From contig JANQJU010000040.1 of the NCBI GenBank assembly GCA_028281495.1, positions 18,635-82,634 of the forward strand: DNA of 64,000 nucleotides. The letters are read 5' to 3'. Shown piece by piece: positions 9,236 through 17,492 of this stretch; position 1 is the first letter of the stretch; the number at the start of each line of letters is the position of its first letter. The position numbers were made by a program, and so were the translations under genes. The stretch comes from SAR324 cluster bacterium. GTDB taxonomy: Bacteria > SAR324 > NAC60-12. The notes beneath the pieces were generated by a model. The model was not told the origin of the DNA. It was given only the letters and a program-made list of their open reading frames with translations, and did not search any database.

Positions 9236-11923
9236 CTAAGGCATCAATTTGGCAAAAGCCTGACGGATTTTCTCTACATAGGTGGGACCAACCGGGATCA
9301 CTTCTCCCGATGTGAGTTGCAATTTCAACAGACGAGATTTTGACGTTTTTTGAAGTGCAATCACTTTGAGCGGATTCACCAAATAGGAGTTGTGAATCCG
9401 GATCAACGCCGATTCTCGAAAATAGAGGTTCAATTTTTCCAAAGAACACCCTTTGATGTACTCAGGACGTTTATCGGAATCGAAATGGATTTCCAAAGTC
9501 GGAGAAGTGGACTTGATATGGGTGATTTCAAACAAACGGGGTTGGACTTGGCCGATCACTGCAACCAATTTGTCGTCGTCAAAAAACGATTGCAGATGGT
9601 CTTGCGTGGTTTGTACCTGGCTCATCACACTTTGAATATAAAAGACGACATGGGGTTCCTGAAACGGGTTGCGTTCGAGAAAACGAAATAAAATCAGCAA
9701 ATGGTCAGAGAACTGGGGAGGAATGACAAACAAGAAGTGCCCCGGTTGGTAGAATTGACCCAGTGGATGACTCTGGCTGGTCGAATTGGCAATGAGCACC
9801 CGAGGAGTCGATAGATTGCAGCTGAGCTGTTTCAATAGAGTTTTTGTAGGAGGTTTGAGCACAGGGGCGCGGTCGGATAGCAGCGCCTTGTGATGAAAAC
9901 TCATGTGGTCTCCTTGAAAAACTCCCATTTCGTCAGCAAAACTCCAGTGAGTGATTTGGGAAAATGCCTCTTCTAACATCTCTTGGGAACTCCCATGTTG
10001 ATGAATTTTGTTAGCGAAGGCCATGAGTGCGTTCAACTGTTTCTGGTACACTGATATTTCCAAATGGGCTGCAACTCTTTGTATCAACTCATGGTGGAAA
10101 AATGGTTTGGTCACATAGTCATTTCCCCCTATCTCGAATCCTCGAATCACATCGGTCTCTCGGTTTTTCGCGGTTAAAAAAAGGATGGGGAGCGCATTGC
10201 GTTGATGGTGTTTCCGCAGACGTTCACACACTTCAAAACCCGACATTTCTGGCATCATGATATCCAACAAAATCAAATCCGGTGTTTTTTGTTCCACGGA
10301 TTGGAGCGCCTGCAAGCCATTGCGAGCCTCTCGCAATCGGTAATGGTTGGAAGCCAACTGTTGACGGAGCACTTCCAGGTTCACGGGGTCATCATCCACA
10401 ATCAGAATGTCTAAAAATCCGGTCAACGCAGTACTTTTTTGAGAATCCTTCAGAGAACTTTCCCAAACGTTGACTGAAGAACCTTTGTAAGGTGCCGACA
10501 AGGACGGAGCCGGTATGGGGAGTGTTTGTTTGGACTTTGTGGCAACAGGCAAACTGAAGGTGAACACACTGCCTTGATGCATTTCACTTTCCACCATCAA
10601 GGTTCCCTCATGGAGTTCCACCAGTTGTCGGACTATCGATAGGCCTAAGCCTGTACCGCCATAGGGCCGCGTGTCTGTGCCATCGATTTGTTCAAAAGCA
10701 TTAAAGATATGGGATTGCTGTGCTGTTGGAATCCCAATTCCTGTGTCTGCTACGGAGATCAAGATCTGGTCTTCTGTATGCCGTGCTGAAATGACGATAG
10801 ACCCTTCGAGAGTGAATTTGATTGCATTGCTGATCAGGTTATAAAGAATCTGTTCCAATCGTGTTTCATCGGCAAAGACCGGTGGTAAGTTGTGCTTCTT
10901 CACCTGGTTGATCAGCTGAATGGGTTTGCCATGAAGCAAAGTCCGGCTCAAACTCAAAACAGATTCGAGAACCTCTGGAAACGAGACAGGCTGTCGATTC
11001 AGAGGAATGGCTTTGTGCTTCAGCTTAGAAAAGTCGAGGATGTCATTAACTAAGAGCGATAAACGGCGACCGTTGGAGACAATTAGCGATAAGTTGGACT
11101 CGGTCTGTGGCAAGGCTTTAGAGGGGAGGTTTTGGAGTGTGGCTTCGGCTAAGCCAATCATGCCATGCAGCGGCGTGCGCAATTCATGCGAGGTATTTGC
11201 CAGGAACTCATCTTTGAGTTGGTTAGCTTTTTGTAGGTTTTCGAGAGCCAGATGTTGTGCCTGAATTTTCTGCTGGCGTTCGTATTTGAGCCGGTCGGCC
11301 AAGGCCAAAGAGAAAAGCACCGCTTCCAAGAGCGAGCCGATCCTCATAAACGCCAACCCGATTTCTTCTGATCCGGGCAGAATTTTCAAAATTTGTAGAG
11401 CAAAAAAAGCGAGTCCGCCTAAAAAGACCGAAGAGGCCACCAAAAAGTATTTGGCCGGTGCATACCCACGCTTCATGCAACGAATCCCAGCGGTGAGGGT
11501 GACAATAAAAAACAAGATGCCATTGACCGCATAGGGATAATCCGACCAATCGGAATCCACCGGGAAAAACAACGAAACGACAGCCGTTATCGCACCAACC
11601 AGGAAGCAAAAAGAAAGAATTTTATCAAGTGTGGGAGTGTTTTTTGGGGTTTCTAAAAAGGACTTCACGAACAAGATAAAAGCGCACTCGAAAGCCCCAA
11701 CAAAGACATCAAATAGATGCTCGGCAAACCAGTCGGAGTCGCTCCAAAGGAGGTGAAACCCCACGCCGTCGATGCCCATGAAATATAACAATAAAAACGA
11801 AACGTAGAGCGCATACCACAGGTAACTCTGATCTCGGACAGAAAGATAGAGAAACAGATTGTAAACGATCATGATGAGGAGAATGCCGTGGTAAATGCCG
11901 TACTGATAGAATGTCCAAGGCAT
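9236..11923 (-). CDS. Hybrid sensor histidine kinase with 7TM sensor, receiver and LytTR DNA-binding domain
   Basis: One 895-aa polypeptide carries a whole signalling pathway. Residues 1-210 are seven membrane helices of the 7TMR-DISM type. HisKA follows with the H-box NTSHELRTPLHG (His ~246), then HATPase_c (NLISNAIKFT, ADTGIGIP, YGGTGLGLSI). A receiver at ~515-640 has DILIVDDDP, the phospho-acceptor in LILLDIMMPEMSG and Lys in YVTKPF. After a ~150-residue linker, the C-terminus (~800-893) is a LytTR DNA-binding domain (RIHNSYLVNP, IPVGPTYVEKI). The usual extracytoplasmic DISMED domain before the 7TM region is absent: the reading frame upstream of ATG 11923 is open for only ~24 codons to a TGA near 11996. 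Output is probably direct transcription control from the membrane. Confidence 0.9.
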   Translation of the reverse strand: MPWTFYQYGIYHGILLIMIVYNLFLYLSVRDQSYLWYALYVSFLLLYFMGIDGVGFHLLWSDSDWFAEHLFDVFVGAFECAFILFVKSFLETPKNTPTLDKILSFCFLVGAITAVVSLFFPVDSDWSDYPYAVNGILFFIVTLTAGIRCMKRGYAPAKYFLVASSVFLGGLAFFALQILKILPGSEEIGLAFMRIGSLLEAVLFSLALADRLKYERQQKIQAQHLALENLQKANQLKDEFLANTSHELRTPLHGMIGLAEATLQNLPSKALPQTESNLSLIVSNGRRLSLLVNDILDFSKLKHKAIPLNRQPVSFPEVLESVLSLSRTLLHGKPIQLINQVKKHNLPPVFADETRLEQILYNLISNAIKFTLEGSIVISARHTEDQILISVADTGIGIPTAQQSHIFNAFEQIDGTDTRPYGGTGLGLSIVRQLVELHEGTLMVESEMHQGSVFTFSLPVATKSKQTLPIPAPSLSAPYKGSSVNVWESSLKDSQKSTALTGFLDILIVDDDPVNLEVLRQQLASNHYRLREARNGLQALQSVEQKTPDLILLDIMMPEMSGFEVCERLRKHHQRNALPILFLTAKNRETDVIRGFEIGGNDYVTKPFFHHELIQRVAAHLEISVYQKQLNALMAFANKIHQHGSSQEMLEEAFSQITHWSFADEMGVFQGDHMSFHHKALLSDRAPVLKPPTKTLLKQLSCNLSTPRVLIANSTSQSHPLGQFYQPGHFLFVIPPQFSDHLLILFRFLERNPFQEPHVVFYIQSVMSQVQTTQDHLQSFFDDDKLVAVIGQVQPRLFEITHIKSTSPTLEIHFDSDKRPEYIKGCSLEKLNLYFRESALIRIHNSYLVNPLKVIALQKTSKSRLLKLQLTSGEVIPVGPTYVEKIRQAFAKLMP

Positions 11924-12002
11924 CGGATCGACCAGAAGAGATGCTCCCCAAAACCAAACCGGGGAGCAAGAAAATAAAATACTGCTGAAAACAGGTGATC
12001 AG

Positions 12003-12034
12003 ATCTTAAGTTTGACCAATCTTAAGTTTGACCA
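12003..12034. repeat. Exact tandem duplication of 16 bp
   Basis: ATCTTAAGTTTGACCA occurs twice back to back (12003-12018 and 12019-12034) in the spacer between the 5' end of the kinase gene and the 3' end of the acetyltransferase gene. It could be a tandem binding site in the kinase promoter or a recent slippage event. Confidence 0.6.
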
Positions 12035-12045
12035 AGTACCCGTTA

Positions 12046-12510
12046 CTAAACTGCGAGTGCTTTACTGAAAATGATCTTATCGTCACCCGCTGTGTAAAAG
12101 TTACGGATGCGCGCTTCTTCTGTATAACCGCATTTGCGATAGAACTGTCGTGTTCGCTCGAAGCTATCCACTCCTGACGTTTCTACAATCAACAGACGTT
12201 CACCGCGCTCCGCTAACATCTTTTCAAGATATTGCATCAGAGCGGCTCCAGTCCCTTGACCTCGACGGTCAGAACGAACAATCAGCATCAGCACATTCCA
12301 GGTTCCATCGGTCATGGGTTCCGGAATGCAGTAAGCGACCCCAGAGAGGCCATCCTGTTCCTCAGCAATCCACAGTTGTTCATTGGAGCCGTTGAAGGAC
12401 TCCAGCAACATGGCTTGGACCTGTTCGAGTCCGGCGGAATCAAACAGTCCGCTGTCTTTGGCTAAAGCCATCACAGAAGAAGTATCACTTGGTGAAATAG
12501 GTCTAATCAT
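12046..12510 (-). CDS. GNAT-family N-acetyltransferase
   Basis: Cytoplasmic acetyl-CoA-dependent acetyltransferase, 154 aa, a standard single GNAT domain. The acetyl-CoA pyrophosphate-binding motif A is clear (VRSDRRGQGTGAALMQYLEK), followed by FYRKCGYTEEARIRNFYTAGDDKIIFSK. The acceptor cannot be told; small-molecule or antibiotic acetylation is common for such stand-alone enzymes. The start ATG (12510) overlaps the stop of a 32-codon upstream ORF (12503-12601), and hairpins lie further upstream, so translation may be coupled or attenuated. Confidence 0.88.
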   Translation of the reverse strand: MIRPISPSDTSSVMALAKDSGLFDSAGLEQVQAMLLESFNGSNEQLWIAEEQDGLSGVAYCIPEPMTDGTWNVLMLIVRSDRRGQGTGAALMQYLEKMLAERGERLLIVETSGVDSFERTRQFYRKCGYTEEARIRNFYTAGDDKIIFSKALAV

Positions 12511-12601
12511 CGTTAAACTCCCAGATAATAAAGTTGGTATTCAATCGATTTAAAACAAATTCAAGATTCACCCGGTTGCTCACTTCTGTGTTGTTGCTCA
12601 T
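12503..12601 (-). CDS. Small leader ORF (32 aa) overlapping the acetyltransferase start
   Basis: ATG at 12601 is preceded by ACGAGGAGATTTTT, the best ribosome binding site in the area. The ORF encodes MSNNTEVSNRVNLEFVLNRL followed by NTNFIIWEFNDD and stops with TAG inside the sequence GATGATTAG that holds the acetyltransferase ATG. The overlap and strong site suggest a translated leader peptide coupled to the enzyme. I do not recognise the peptide; it could also be the remnant of a longer gene. Confidence 0.5.
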   Translation of the reverse strand: MSNNTEVSNRVNLEFVLNRLNTNFIIWEFNDD

Positions 12602-12633
12602 AAAAATCTCCTCGTTGTTGGTGGAAAAAGCGG

Positions 12634-12686
12634 CTTGCCTTCAGGTAGGCAAGGCAAGTTCAATCGTGCTGAAAAGCACCTCAGCA
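12634..12686 (-). terminator. Terminator-like hairpin and alternative stem-loops in the acetyltransferase leader
   Basis: On the minus strand, CTTGCCTT / AAGGCAAG (12651-12658 with 12634-12641, 9-nt loop) is a perfect 8-bp stem followed within 3 nt by TTTTT, about 30 nt before the leader ORF. Just upstream, two stems compete for the same bases: GTGCT/AGCAC (12666-12670 with 12675-12679) and TGCTGA/TCAGCA (12667-12672 with 12681-12686). This resembles an attenuator. The rest of the 12602-12892 spacer is AT-rich without a recognised gene. Confidence 0.45.
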
Positions 12687-12892
12687 ATAATGCCAATTGT
12701 TGAATACTGGGTAAAGGTTCAAATGTAACAATTATTCCATAATTGGGATAATAATTTTCATTTATGCATATTTACGACATTTATAGAACAATGTAGTGTT
12801 GTCTTCAGATATTCAAAACCGTTCAGTAGGGCAGAAGAAAATCTGCAATTCTGGACTTTCTGCTGAAAAGTAACATGGAATGGAGGGCTGAT

Positions 12893-13690
12893 ATGACTGC
12901 TCAAAAAAATTTGATAAATTGTAAAAAAAATATAATTTTTACTATGAAAATGTTGTTGGCGTGTTTACTGGGGATCATGGTTTTTAATATGGTTCCCCCA
13001 GTTCACGCGGCAGAATTGAAAATAAAGAGTGTTGATGGCGTTGCCCAGTTTCCCGAAGGATATGAACCGCCAAGACGTAACCCGGTTGAAGATCCTTTTC
13101 TAAATCCAGAAACGACCGCTTTGATATTGATTGATTATCAACCCGAAATCTTGCAAGGGGTCAAGAGTATGGAACATGAGGATTTAGTCAACAATACATT
13201 AGGAATGCTCAAGGCTGCGTCATTCTTCAAGATTCCGGTGATTCTTTCTCATGTAGGTGTGGGTTCTTCAGGATATAAGCCGTTTCTCAAAGAACTGAGG
13301 GAAGTCGTGCCTGATGCGAAAGTCATTGATCGCACCAATATCAATGCTTGGGAAGATGAAGAGTTTGTAGCAGCGGTCAATGCACTAGGTAGGAAAAAAC
13401 TGGTTATGGGCGGCTTATGGACGGATGTTTGTCTCACCTATCCAGCCATCGAAGCAACACGAGCGGGATATCAAGTCTTTGTTCCTGAGGATGCCGTTGG
13501 GAGCGTTTCTAAAGTATCCCATGATAATGGAATGAAACGGATGATTCAGGCAGGAGTCACCCCAATTTCTTGGAATGTGTTTTTAGCAGAACCTTCTCGT
13601 GACCACATATGGCAAGCTAAGAACGACCCAACCGGAGTGTTAACGAATATTTATCTGAAACATCTATTTAAAATGGAGAGCTGGAATTGA
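12893..13690 (+). CDS. Exported isochorismatase-family hydrolase
   Basis: Cysteine hydrolase of the isochorismatase superfamily (YcaC-like), 265 aa from the ATG at 12893, which is preceded by GGAGGGCTGAT; an ATG six codons earlier has no such site. The catalytic triad is visible: Asp in ALILIDYQPE, Lys in GRKKLVMGG and Cys in TDVCLTYPA. Unlike most relatives it carries an N-terminal membrane/signal segment (MLLACLLGIMVFNMVPPVHA, cleavage near HA/AE), which predicts a periplasmic location. The substrate is unknown; amides or isochorismate-like compounds are hydrolysed by relatives. It is convergent with the AraC gene. Confidence 0.88.
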   Translation: MTAQKNLINCKKNIIFTMKMLLACLLGIMVFNMVPPVHAAELKIKSVDGVAQFPEGYEPPRRNPVEDPFLNPETTALILIDYQPEILQGVKSMEHEDLVNNTLGMLKAASFFKIPVILSHVGVGSSGYKPFLKELREVVPDAKVIDRTNINAWEDEEFVAAVNALGRKKLVMGGLWTDVCLTYPAIEATRAGYQVFVPEDAVGSVSKVSHDNGMKRMIQAGVTPISWNVFLAEPSRDHIWQAKNDPTGVLTNIYLKHLFKMESWN

Positions 13691-13704
13691 GGTCATGGCT
13701 CGCA

Positions 13705-14535
13705 CTAAAATAGATCACTAATTTGGCCAGAAAGCTTTGAATGTTTAAGGTGATAAAGACAGTACATTTGTGGCCGAATTCCCACCAACTGAAAAAACGT
13801 ATGACTAAAGGCACTCAGGCTTTCGTACCCCACAGCATACGCCGCATCGGTGACGGAAGCTCCTGGGTGTGTCAGGTATTCCAAAGCACGAATAATTCGG
13901 AAAGTTCGCACATACAAACTAAACGTCATACTCAATTCTTTTTGGAACAGTCGGCTCAGGGTGCGTTCAGAAAAAGCGCACTCCTGAGCCACTCGTTTCA
14001 ATGTCAACGATTCTTCTAGATGCTTTCCAATAAACTCAATGACAGCCTGCAAACGAGCATGTTCTGAAGTGGGTAACACCAAAGGCAAAGCATTCGCTAG
14101 CCAGTCGGGTACCAGACTTCGAATTGCTTGAAAGAAAATTTGCTCCTGTTCATTGCTCGCCGCCCCCGCCTCCCATCGTTCTGTGTAAACGATCATTTCA
14201 TGAGCCAGGTCTGAAATTGGAAAAGGTTGCGCTTGTTTGAGAATGTCTCCGTCAGATTGATCGGTGTCAAAATAAAGTGTTCGGATGACGAGTTGGGGAG
14301 AAAATGAAGTGATTCGATGGAGACACGTAGCCGGGATCCAAGCGCCATGACGAGCAGGAAGCAAAAATCGATACTGAGCAACCTCTAGGTGCATCACACC
14401 TTGTTCGGCATAGAGGAGCTGGTGTTTGACGTGTTGATGCCATTTCAAAGAAAACTCACCCACCTGTTTGTGCATTGCAAAAGCAGGTTTAACGATTTCA
14501 TCCAGGTCGAATTGAGGAAAGAGTTGGGCTTTCAT
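13705..14535 (-). CDS. AraC-family transcriptional regulator
   Basis: 276 aa. Residues ~20-110 are a cupin-like sensing domain (WHQHVKHQLLYAEQGVMHL and LLPARHGAWIPATCLHRI). Residues ~165-260 are the two helix-turn-helix AraC DNA-binding unit (LTLKRVAQECAFSERTLSRL and VTDAAYAVGYESLSAFSHTF). This is the short AraC type often found next to an efflux or transport gene it controls; the LysE-family exporter gene starts 174 bp away in the divergent direction and is the likely target. No clear operator was read in the spacer. Confidence 0.88.
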   Translation of the reverse strand: MKAQLFPQFDLDEIVKPAFAMHKQVGEFSLKWHQHVKHQLLYAEQGVMHLEVAQYRFLLPARHGAWIPATCLHRITSFSPQLVIRTLYFDTDQSDGDILKQAQPFPISDLAHEMIVYTERWEAGAASNEQEQIFFQAIRSLVPDWLANALPLVLPTSEHARLQAVIEFIGKHLEESLTLKRVAQECAFSERTLSRLFQKELSMTFSLYVRTFRIIRALEYLTHPGASVTDAAYAVGYESLSAFSHTFFQLVGIRPQMYCLYHLKHSKLSGQISDLF

Positions 14536-14709
14536 GAAAAATTGGCGTGAATGAGCAAATTATTGTCTTTTCTACGTTAGAACGTCATTGGTGAGTAAGC
14601 TACTATAGATCAAAAGAAACCGGAAGAACGGTTTGTCAGGAGTAAAGGCCGTGATGAGGTTTCGCCCCGTTAAATTGTAATATTAATAATTATTTTATAT
14701 CATGAAAGG

Positions 14710-15342
14710 ATGAATATGATTGCATTTGATCTTTGGCTTGCATTCGTAACGACTGTCTTGATCTTGATGAGCACCCCAGGGCCGAGCCACATTTTGATGT
14801 TGTCAAATAGTTTGGGGGTGGGTTTTAAGAAATCATTAGCAACCGCATTAGGGGATTTAACCGCCAATGCGTTTCAAATCTTCTTGGCTTCCTTGGGAAT
14901 TGTGAGTTTGTTTCATTCGTTCCCTAATTTTTTTATAGGTATCAAGTGGCTCGGTGTGGCGTATTTGACTTATTTGGGAGTGAAATTGTTTCGAAGCCAA
15001 TCCCTTCAGCATTTAGATGAATCAAAGCCAACCCAAGGGCTGCGGTCTCTTTTTCTGCAAGGATTGATCACGTCATTGGTAAACCCAAAGGCTGTCTTAT
15101 TTTTTGCGGCTTTACTGCCTCAATTTATTGACCCCACCCAGCCTTCAGCTCAACAGTTTTTTGCGCTGGGAGTCACCTACATTTTGATTGATGGTTGTTT
15201 TCTATCTTTTTATGGAAGAACCGCTGAATGGATTTCGCAAAATTTAAATTTTCGTCTGGAACGTCGCCTGGGGCAAATTACGGGTGTGTTTGTGATAGGG
15301 GCTGCCTGTTTGCTGGCCCTGAAAGGGATGGGGGGATCCTGA
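14710..15342 (+). CDS. LysE/RhtB-family exporter
   Basis: Inner-membrane exporter of 210 aa with about six hydrophobic helices, the usual length for LysE/RhtB proteins that export amino acids and related small molecules. The family motif is near the N-terminus (STPGPSHILMLSNSLGVG), followed by LGVAYLTYLGVKLFRSQ and LVNPKAVLFFAALLPQFIDP. A second ATG two codons in (14716) has the better-spaced GAAAGGA site and may be the true start. It is divergent from the AraC regulator, which probably controls it. The substrate is not evident. Confidence 0.88.
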   Translation: MNMIAFDLWLAFVTTVLILMSTPGPSHILMLSNSLGVGFKKSLATALGDLTANAFQIFLASLGIVSLFHSFPNFFIGIKWLGVAYLTYLGVKLFRSQSLQHLDESKPTQGLRSLFLQGLITSLVNPKAVLFFAALLPQFIDPTQPSAQQFFALGVTYILIDGCFLSFYGRTAEWISQNLNFRLERRLGQITGVFVIGAACLLALKGMGGS

Positions 15343-15470
15343 CATAACGGTCAGCAGCATTGTTTGCAGAAAAAACTTGTTGGCTCAATCACCTTTGTTA
15401 GCCTGCATATTCCTGCTAGTTTACATTTATACGATTTGACAAACTTAGTTCCATAGAGAAACAGAGGCCT

Positions 15471-15845
15471 ATGCCAAAACAAATCACTCAAGCCATTATT
15501 TTGGTGGTTATATCACTATTCGTCGGTAGCATAGATCTATTATTCCAGTTTGCAGGTATTACAAAACAAGATACCTCAGCTTCTTCCCTTATCTCGTTAA
15601 TTGTTGGGGTAGCCATTACTGCGATTCTTTTTGTTTTTATGGTGAGGCGTCATAACTGGGCAAGGTGGGTTTTTGTTGTAATAACTTTACTATCCATTCC
15701 GATTATTCTTCCAGTCCTTGTTATAGAAATAAATTCAGACTTGGTCGGTGCAACTTCTACAACAATCCAAATTCTTTTGCAGGCAAGTGCTGTCATTTTA
15801 TTGTTGCGGCGACCTGTCGGCCGGTGGTTTAAAAACAAAAATTAG
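15471..15845 (+). CDS. Small four-helix membrane protein of unknown function
   Basis: 124 aa, almost entirely four hydrophobic segments (for example AIILVVISLFVGSIDLLF, SLIVGVAITAILFVFMV and WVFVVITLLSIPIILPVLV) with a basic C-terminus (RRPVGRWFKNKN). Codon use resembles neighbouring genes and the frame is open throughout, so it is probably real. Family not recognised with confidence. It is transcribed alone after the exporter gene. Confidence 0.65.
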   Translation: MPKQITQAIILVVISLFVGSIDLLFQFAGITKQDTSASSLISLIVGVAITAILFVFMVRRHNWARWVFVVITLLSIPIILPVLVIEINSDLVGATSTTIQILLQASAVILLLRRPVGRWFKNKN

Positions 15846-15982
15846 AACAAAACAATCCCCCTGAGGCAAAAGTTTCTATAAAATCAAAAATCGCAGTCCT
15901 CTAGTTTATTCTCATCTTCATTTTGGGCTTTTCGGAAAATCGGCACTAGGTGAGAGGAATAGTTTCAAAGAATGGTCACTCA

Positions 15983-16291
15983 TTATTTTTCGAAATATAT
16001 ATAGGTGGCTAGGAAAAAAAAGAAGACGGCCCATACAAGTTGCCCAATAACAAGGAACCAAAAAAGTATGGGGTTTTTCTTTTTATGGACATTGGCTCGT
16101 TCATCAATGAACTCACCGGTCCTCCCGATTTTCAATTCCCCGCTCCCCTCAAACATGCCTATTATCGATGTGACGACTAACAAAATTCCGATCATCAAAA
16201 ACGTCAAAGAAAGCGGAATAAACCCTCCAAAAACACCAACAATCACAAGTCCTAAAAAAACGTTAACCGCAATTACTTTCCAATTTTTCAT
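15983..16291 (-). CDS. Small membrane protein of unknown function
   Basis: 102 aa from the ATG at 16291 (CCGAGG upstream); a GTG five codons earlier is an alternative. Two hydrophobic helices at the N-terminus (VFLGLVIVGVFGG and LTFLMIGILLVVTSIIG), a polar segment with GELKIGRTGEFIDERA, then a third helix near the C-terminus. No family recognised. It is convergent with the preceding small membrane protein gene. Confidence 0.6.
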   Translation of the reverse strand: MKNWKVIAVNVFLGLVIVGVFGGFIPLSLTFLMIGILLVVTSIIGMFEGSGELKIGRTGEFIDERANVHKKKNPILFWFLVIGQLVWAVFFFFLATYIYFEK

Positions 16292-16406
16292 CAGCCTCGG
16301 TCCCACTAATTAAAGTCAATAAGTTGATAGAATGATCCAAGCTCCTCACCCCGCAGAATTGACTGGCTCATGGGCTTCAAGGATTTCGGACAAAATACCC
16401 ACTCTC

Positions 16407-17336
16407 TTATAGCCGGTTATGAAACAGGAGAGTGATTTCGTTTCGAAGCCATTGTAGGGCAGGGTCCTTATGTTTAAATGCTCCCCAGATTTGACTTACC
16501 GTGAAAGTGACTTCCGAAGGCAGGGGGGGCGGGTGCAACTGAAGCTGTTCGGTATCTGCAAATAAATCCGCAATGCGTTGGGGGATGCATGCAATCAAAT
16601 CAGATTGCCCAATCAATTTAGGGGCCAATAGAAAATGGCGGGTATAGTAGGCAATCTGACGTTTCAGTTTTTGTTTAGCAAGCTCCACGTCAATGGCACC
16701 GAGTCCGATACCTTGAATCGATATCAATAAGTGCTTCAACTGTAAAAAAGTTTCTAAGTCGAGACCGTTTTGTAACGCAGGATGACCTTGGCGGGCAATA
16801 CAGACCAACCGATCTTCGAATAAGACTTGTTTGTGAAAACTTGCTGGCAACTCTTCAAATTTTCCAATTGCCAGATCGACTCCGCCGGACTCCAACTGGT
16901 TGATCGCATTGATTTTGTCAGATTCGATTTTATTGAATGACAAAATATCTAGAACCACTTGGGGGGCTTGGACTGCAAAGCGATTCAGCAAATTGGGGAA
17001 TACCAAACACTCAATATAATCATTGGTCAGAATTTTAAAATGTTGAGTAGAGGTGAAAGGGACAAATTCATTTTTGAAGGAAAACACTTGTTCGACATGG
17101 TAAAGGGCGGGTTTCACCAGCGGCGCAATCCTGAGCGCTTGATCGGTGAGAATCATCTTACCCTGAGAAGATTTGACCAAGAGAGGGTCTTGGAAGTGTT
17201 CTCGCAATCTCCGTAAGGTATTGCTCATCGCGGGTTGGGTGATACCCGCCTTTTCTGCTGCCAAAGTGACGCTTTGTTCTGTGAGTAGCAGATCCAATGC
17301 TAACAAGAGATTCAAATCCAATTGATGTAAGTTCAT
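16407..17336 (-). CDS. LysR-family transcriptional regulator
   Basis: 309 aa. The start ATG at 17336 follows GAAAGGGTTGT, and translation begins MNLHQLDLNLLLALDLLL, the canonical LysR N-terminus; an upstream in-frame ATG would add 18 non-homologous residues. The helix-turn-helix (residues ~20-45) reads SVTLAAEKAGITQPAMSNTL, of the NodD-like subgroup. The C-terminal ~220 residues are the substrate-binding domain. It is divergent from the NmrA-family gene 157 bp away, the usual arrangement for a LysR regulator and its target. The inducer is unknown. Confidence 0.9.
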   Translation of the reverse strand: MNLHQLDLNLLLALDLLLTEQSVTLAAEKAGITQPAMSNTLRRLREHFQDPLLVKSSQGKMILTDQALRIAPLVKPALYHVEQVFSFKNEFVPFTSTQHFKILTNDYIECLVFPNLLNRFAVQAPQVVLDILSFNKIESDKINAINQLESGGVDLAIGKFEELPASFHKQVLFEDRLVCIARQGHPALQNGLDLETFLQLKHLLISIQGIGLGAIDVELAKQKLKRQIAYYTRHFLLAPKLIGQSDLIACIPQRIADLFADTEQLQLHPPPLPSEVTFTVSQIWGAFKHKDPALQWLRNEITLLFHNRL

Positions 17337-17455
17337 ACAACCCTTTCTCAATGGACATGTGGAGTTGTTATTCATGAAATGAATACTCAAAAGAAATCAA
17401 ATAAATTAGATGTATGATCAAAAAGATTGTATTCTTCTTCAAGTTTTTAATTTTG

Positions 17456-17473
17456 AATCAATATTCATTCACA
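17456..17473 (+). promoter_or_regulatory. Candidate TetR operator upstream of the NmrA-family gene
   Basis: AATCAATATTCATTCACA matches the 18-bp sequence found at the TetR/IorB promoters (AATGAATATTCATTCATT) at 15 of 18 positions and ends 19 bp before the NmrA start codon. A weaker partial match (AATGAATACTCA) lies at 17378-17389 near the LysR start. Assignment to the TetR protein encoded at 21146-21718 is inferred from sequence identity. Confidence 0.5.
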
Positions 17474-17492
17474 CCAAACATAGGAGAAGAAT

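Noticed and set aside
11924..11996. Missing N-terminal sensor domain of the hybrid kinase in the upstream sequence
   Set aside because: The in-frame extension is only ~24 codons before a TGA and shows no DISMED similarity in any frame.
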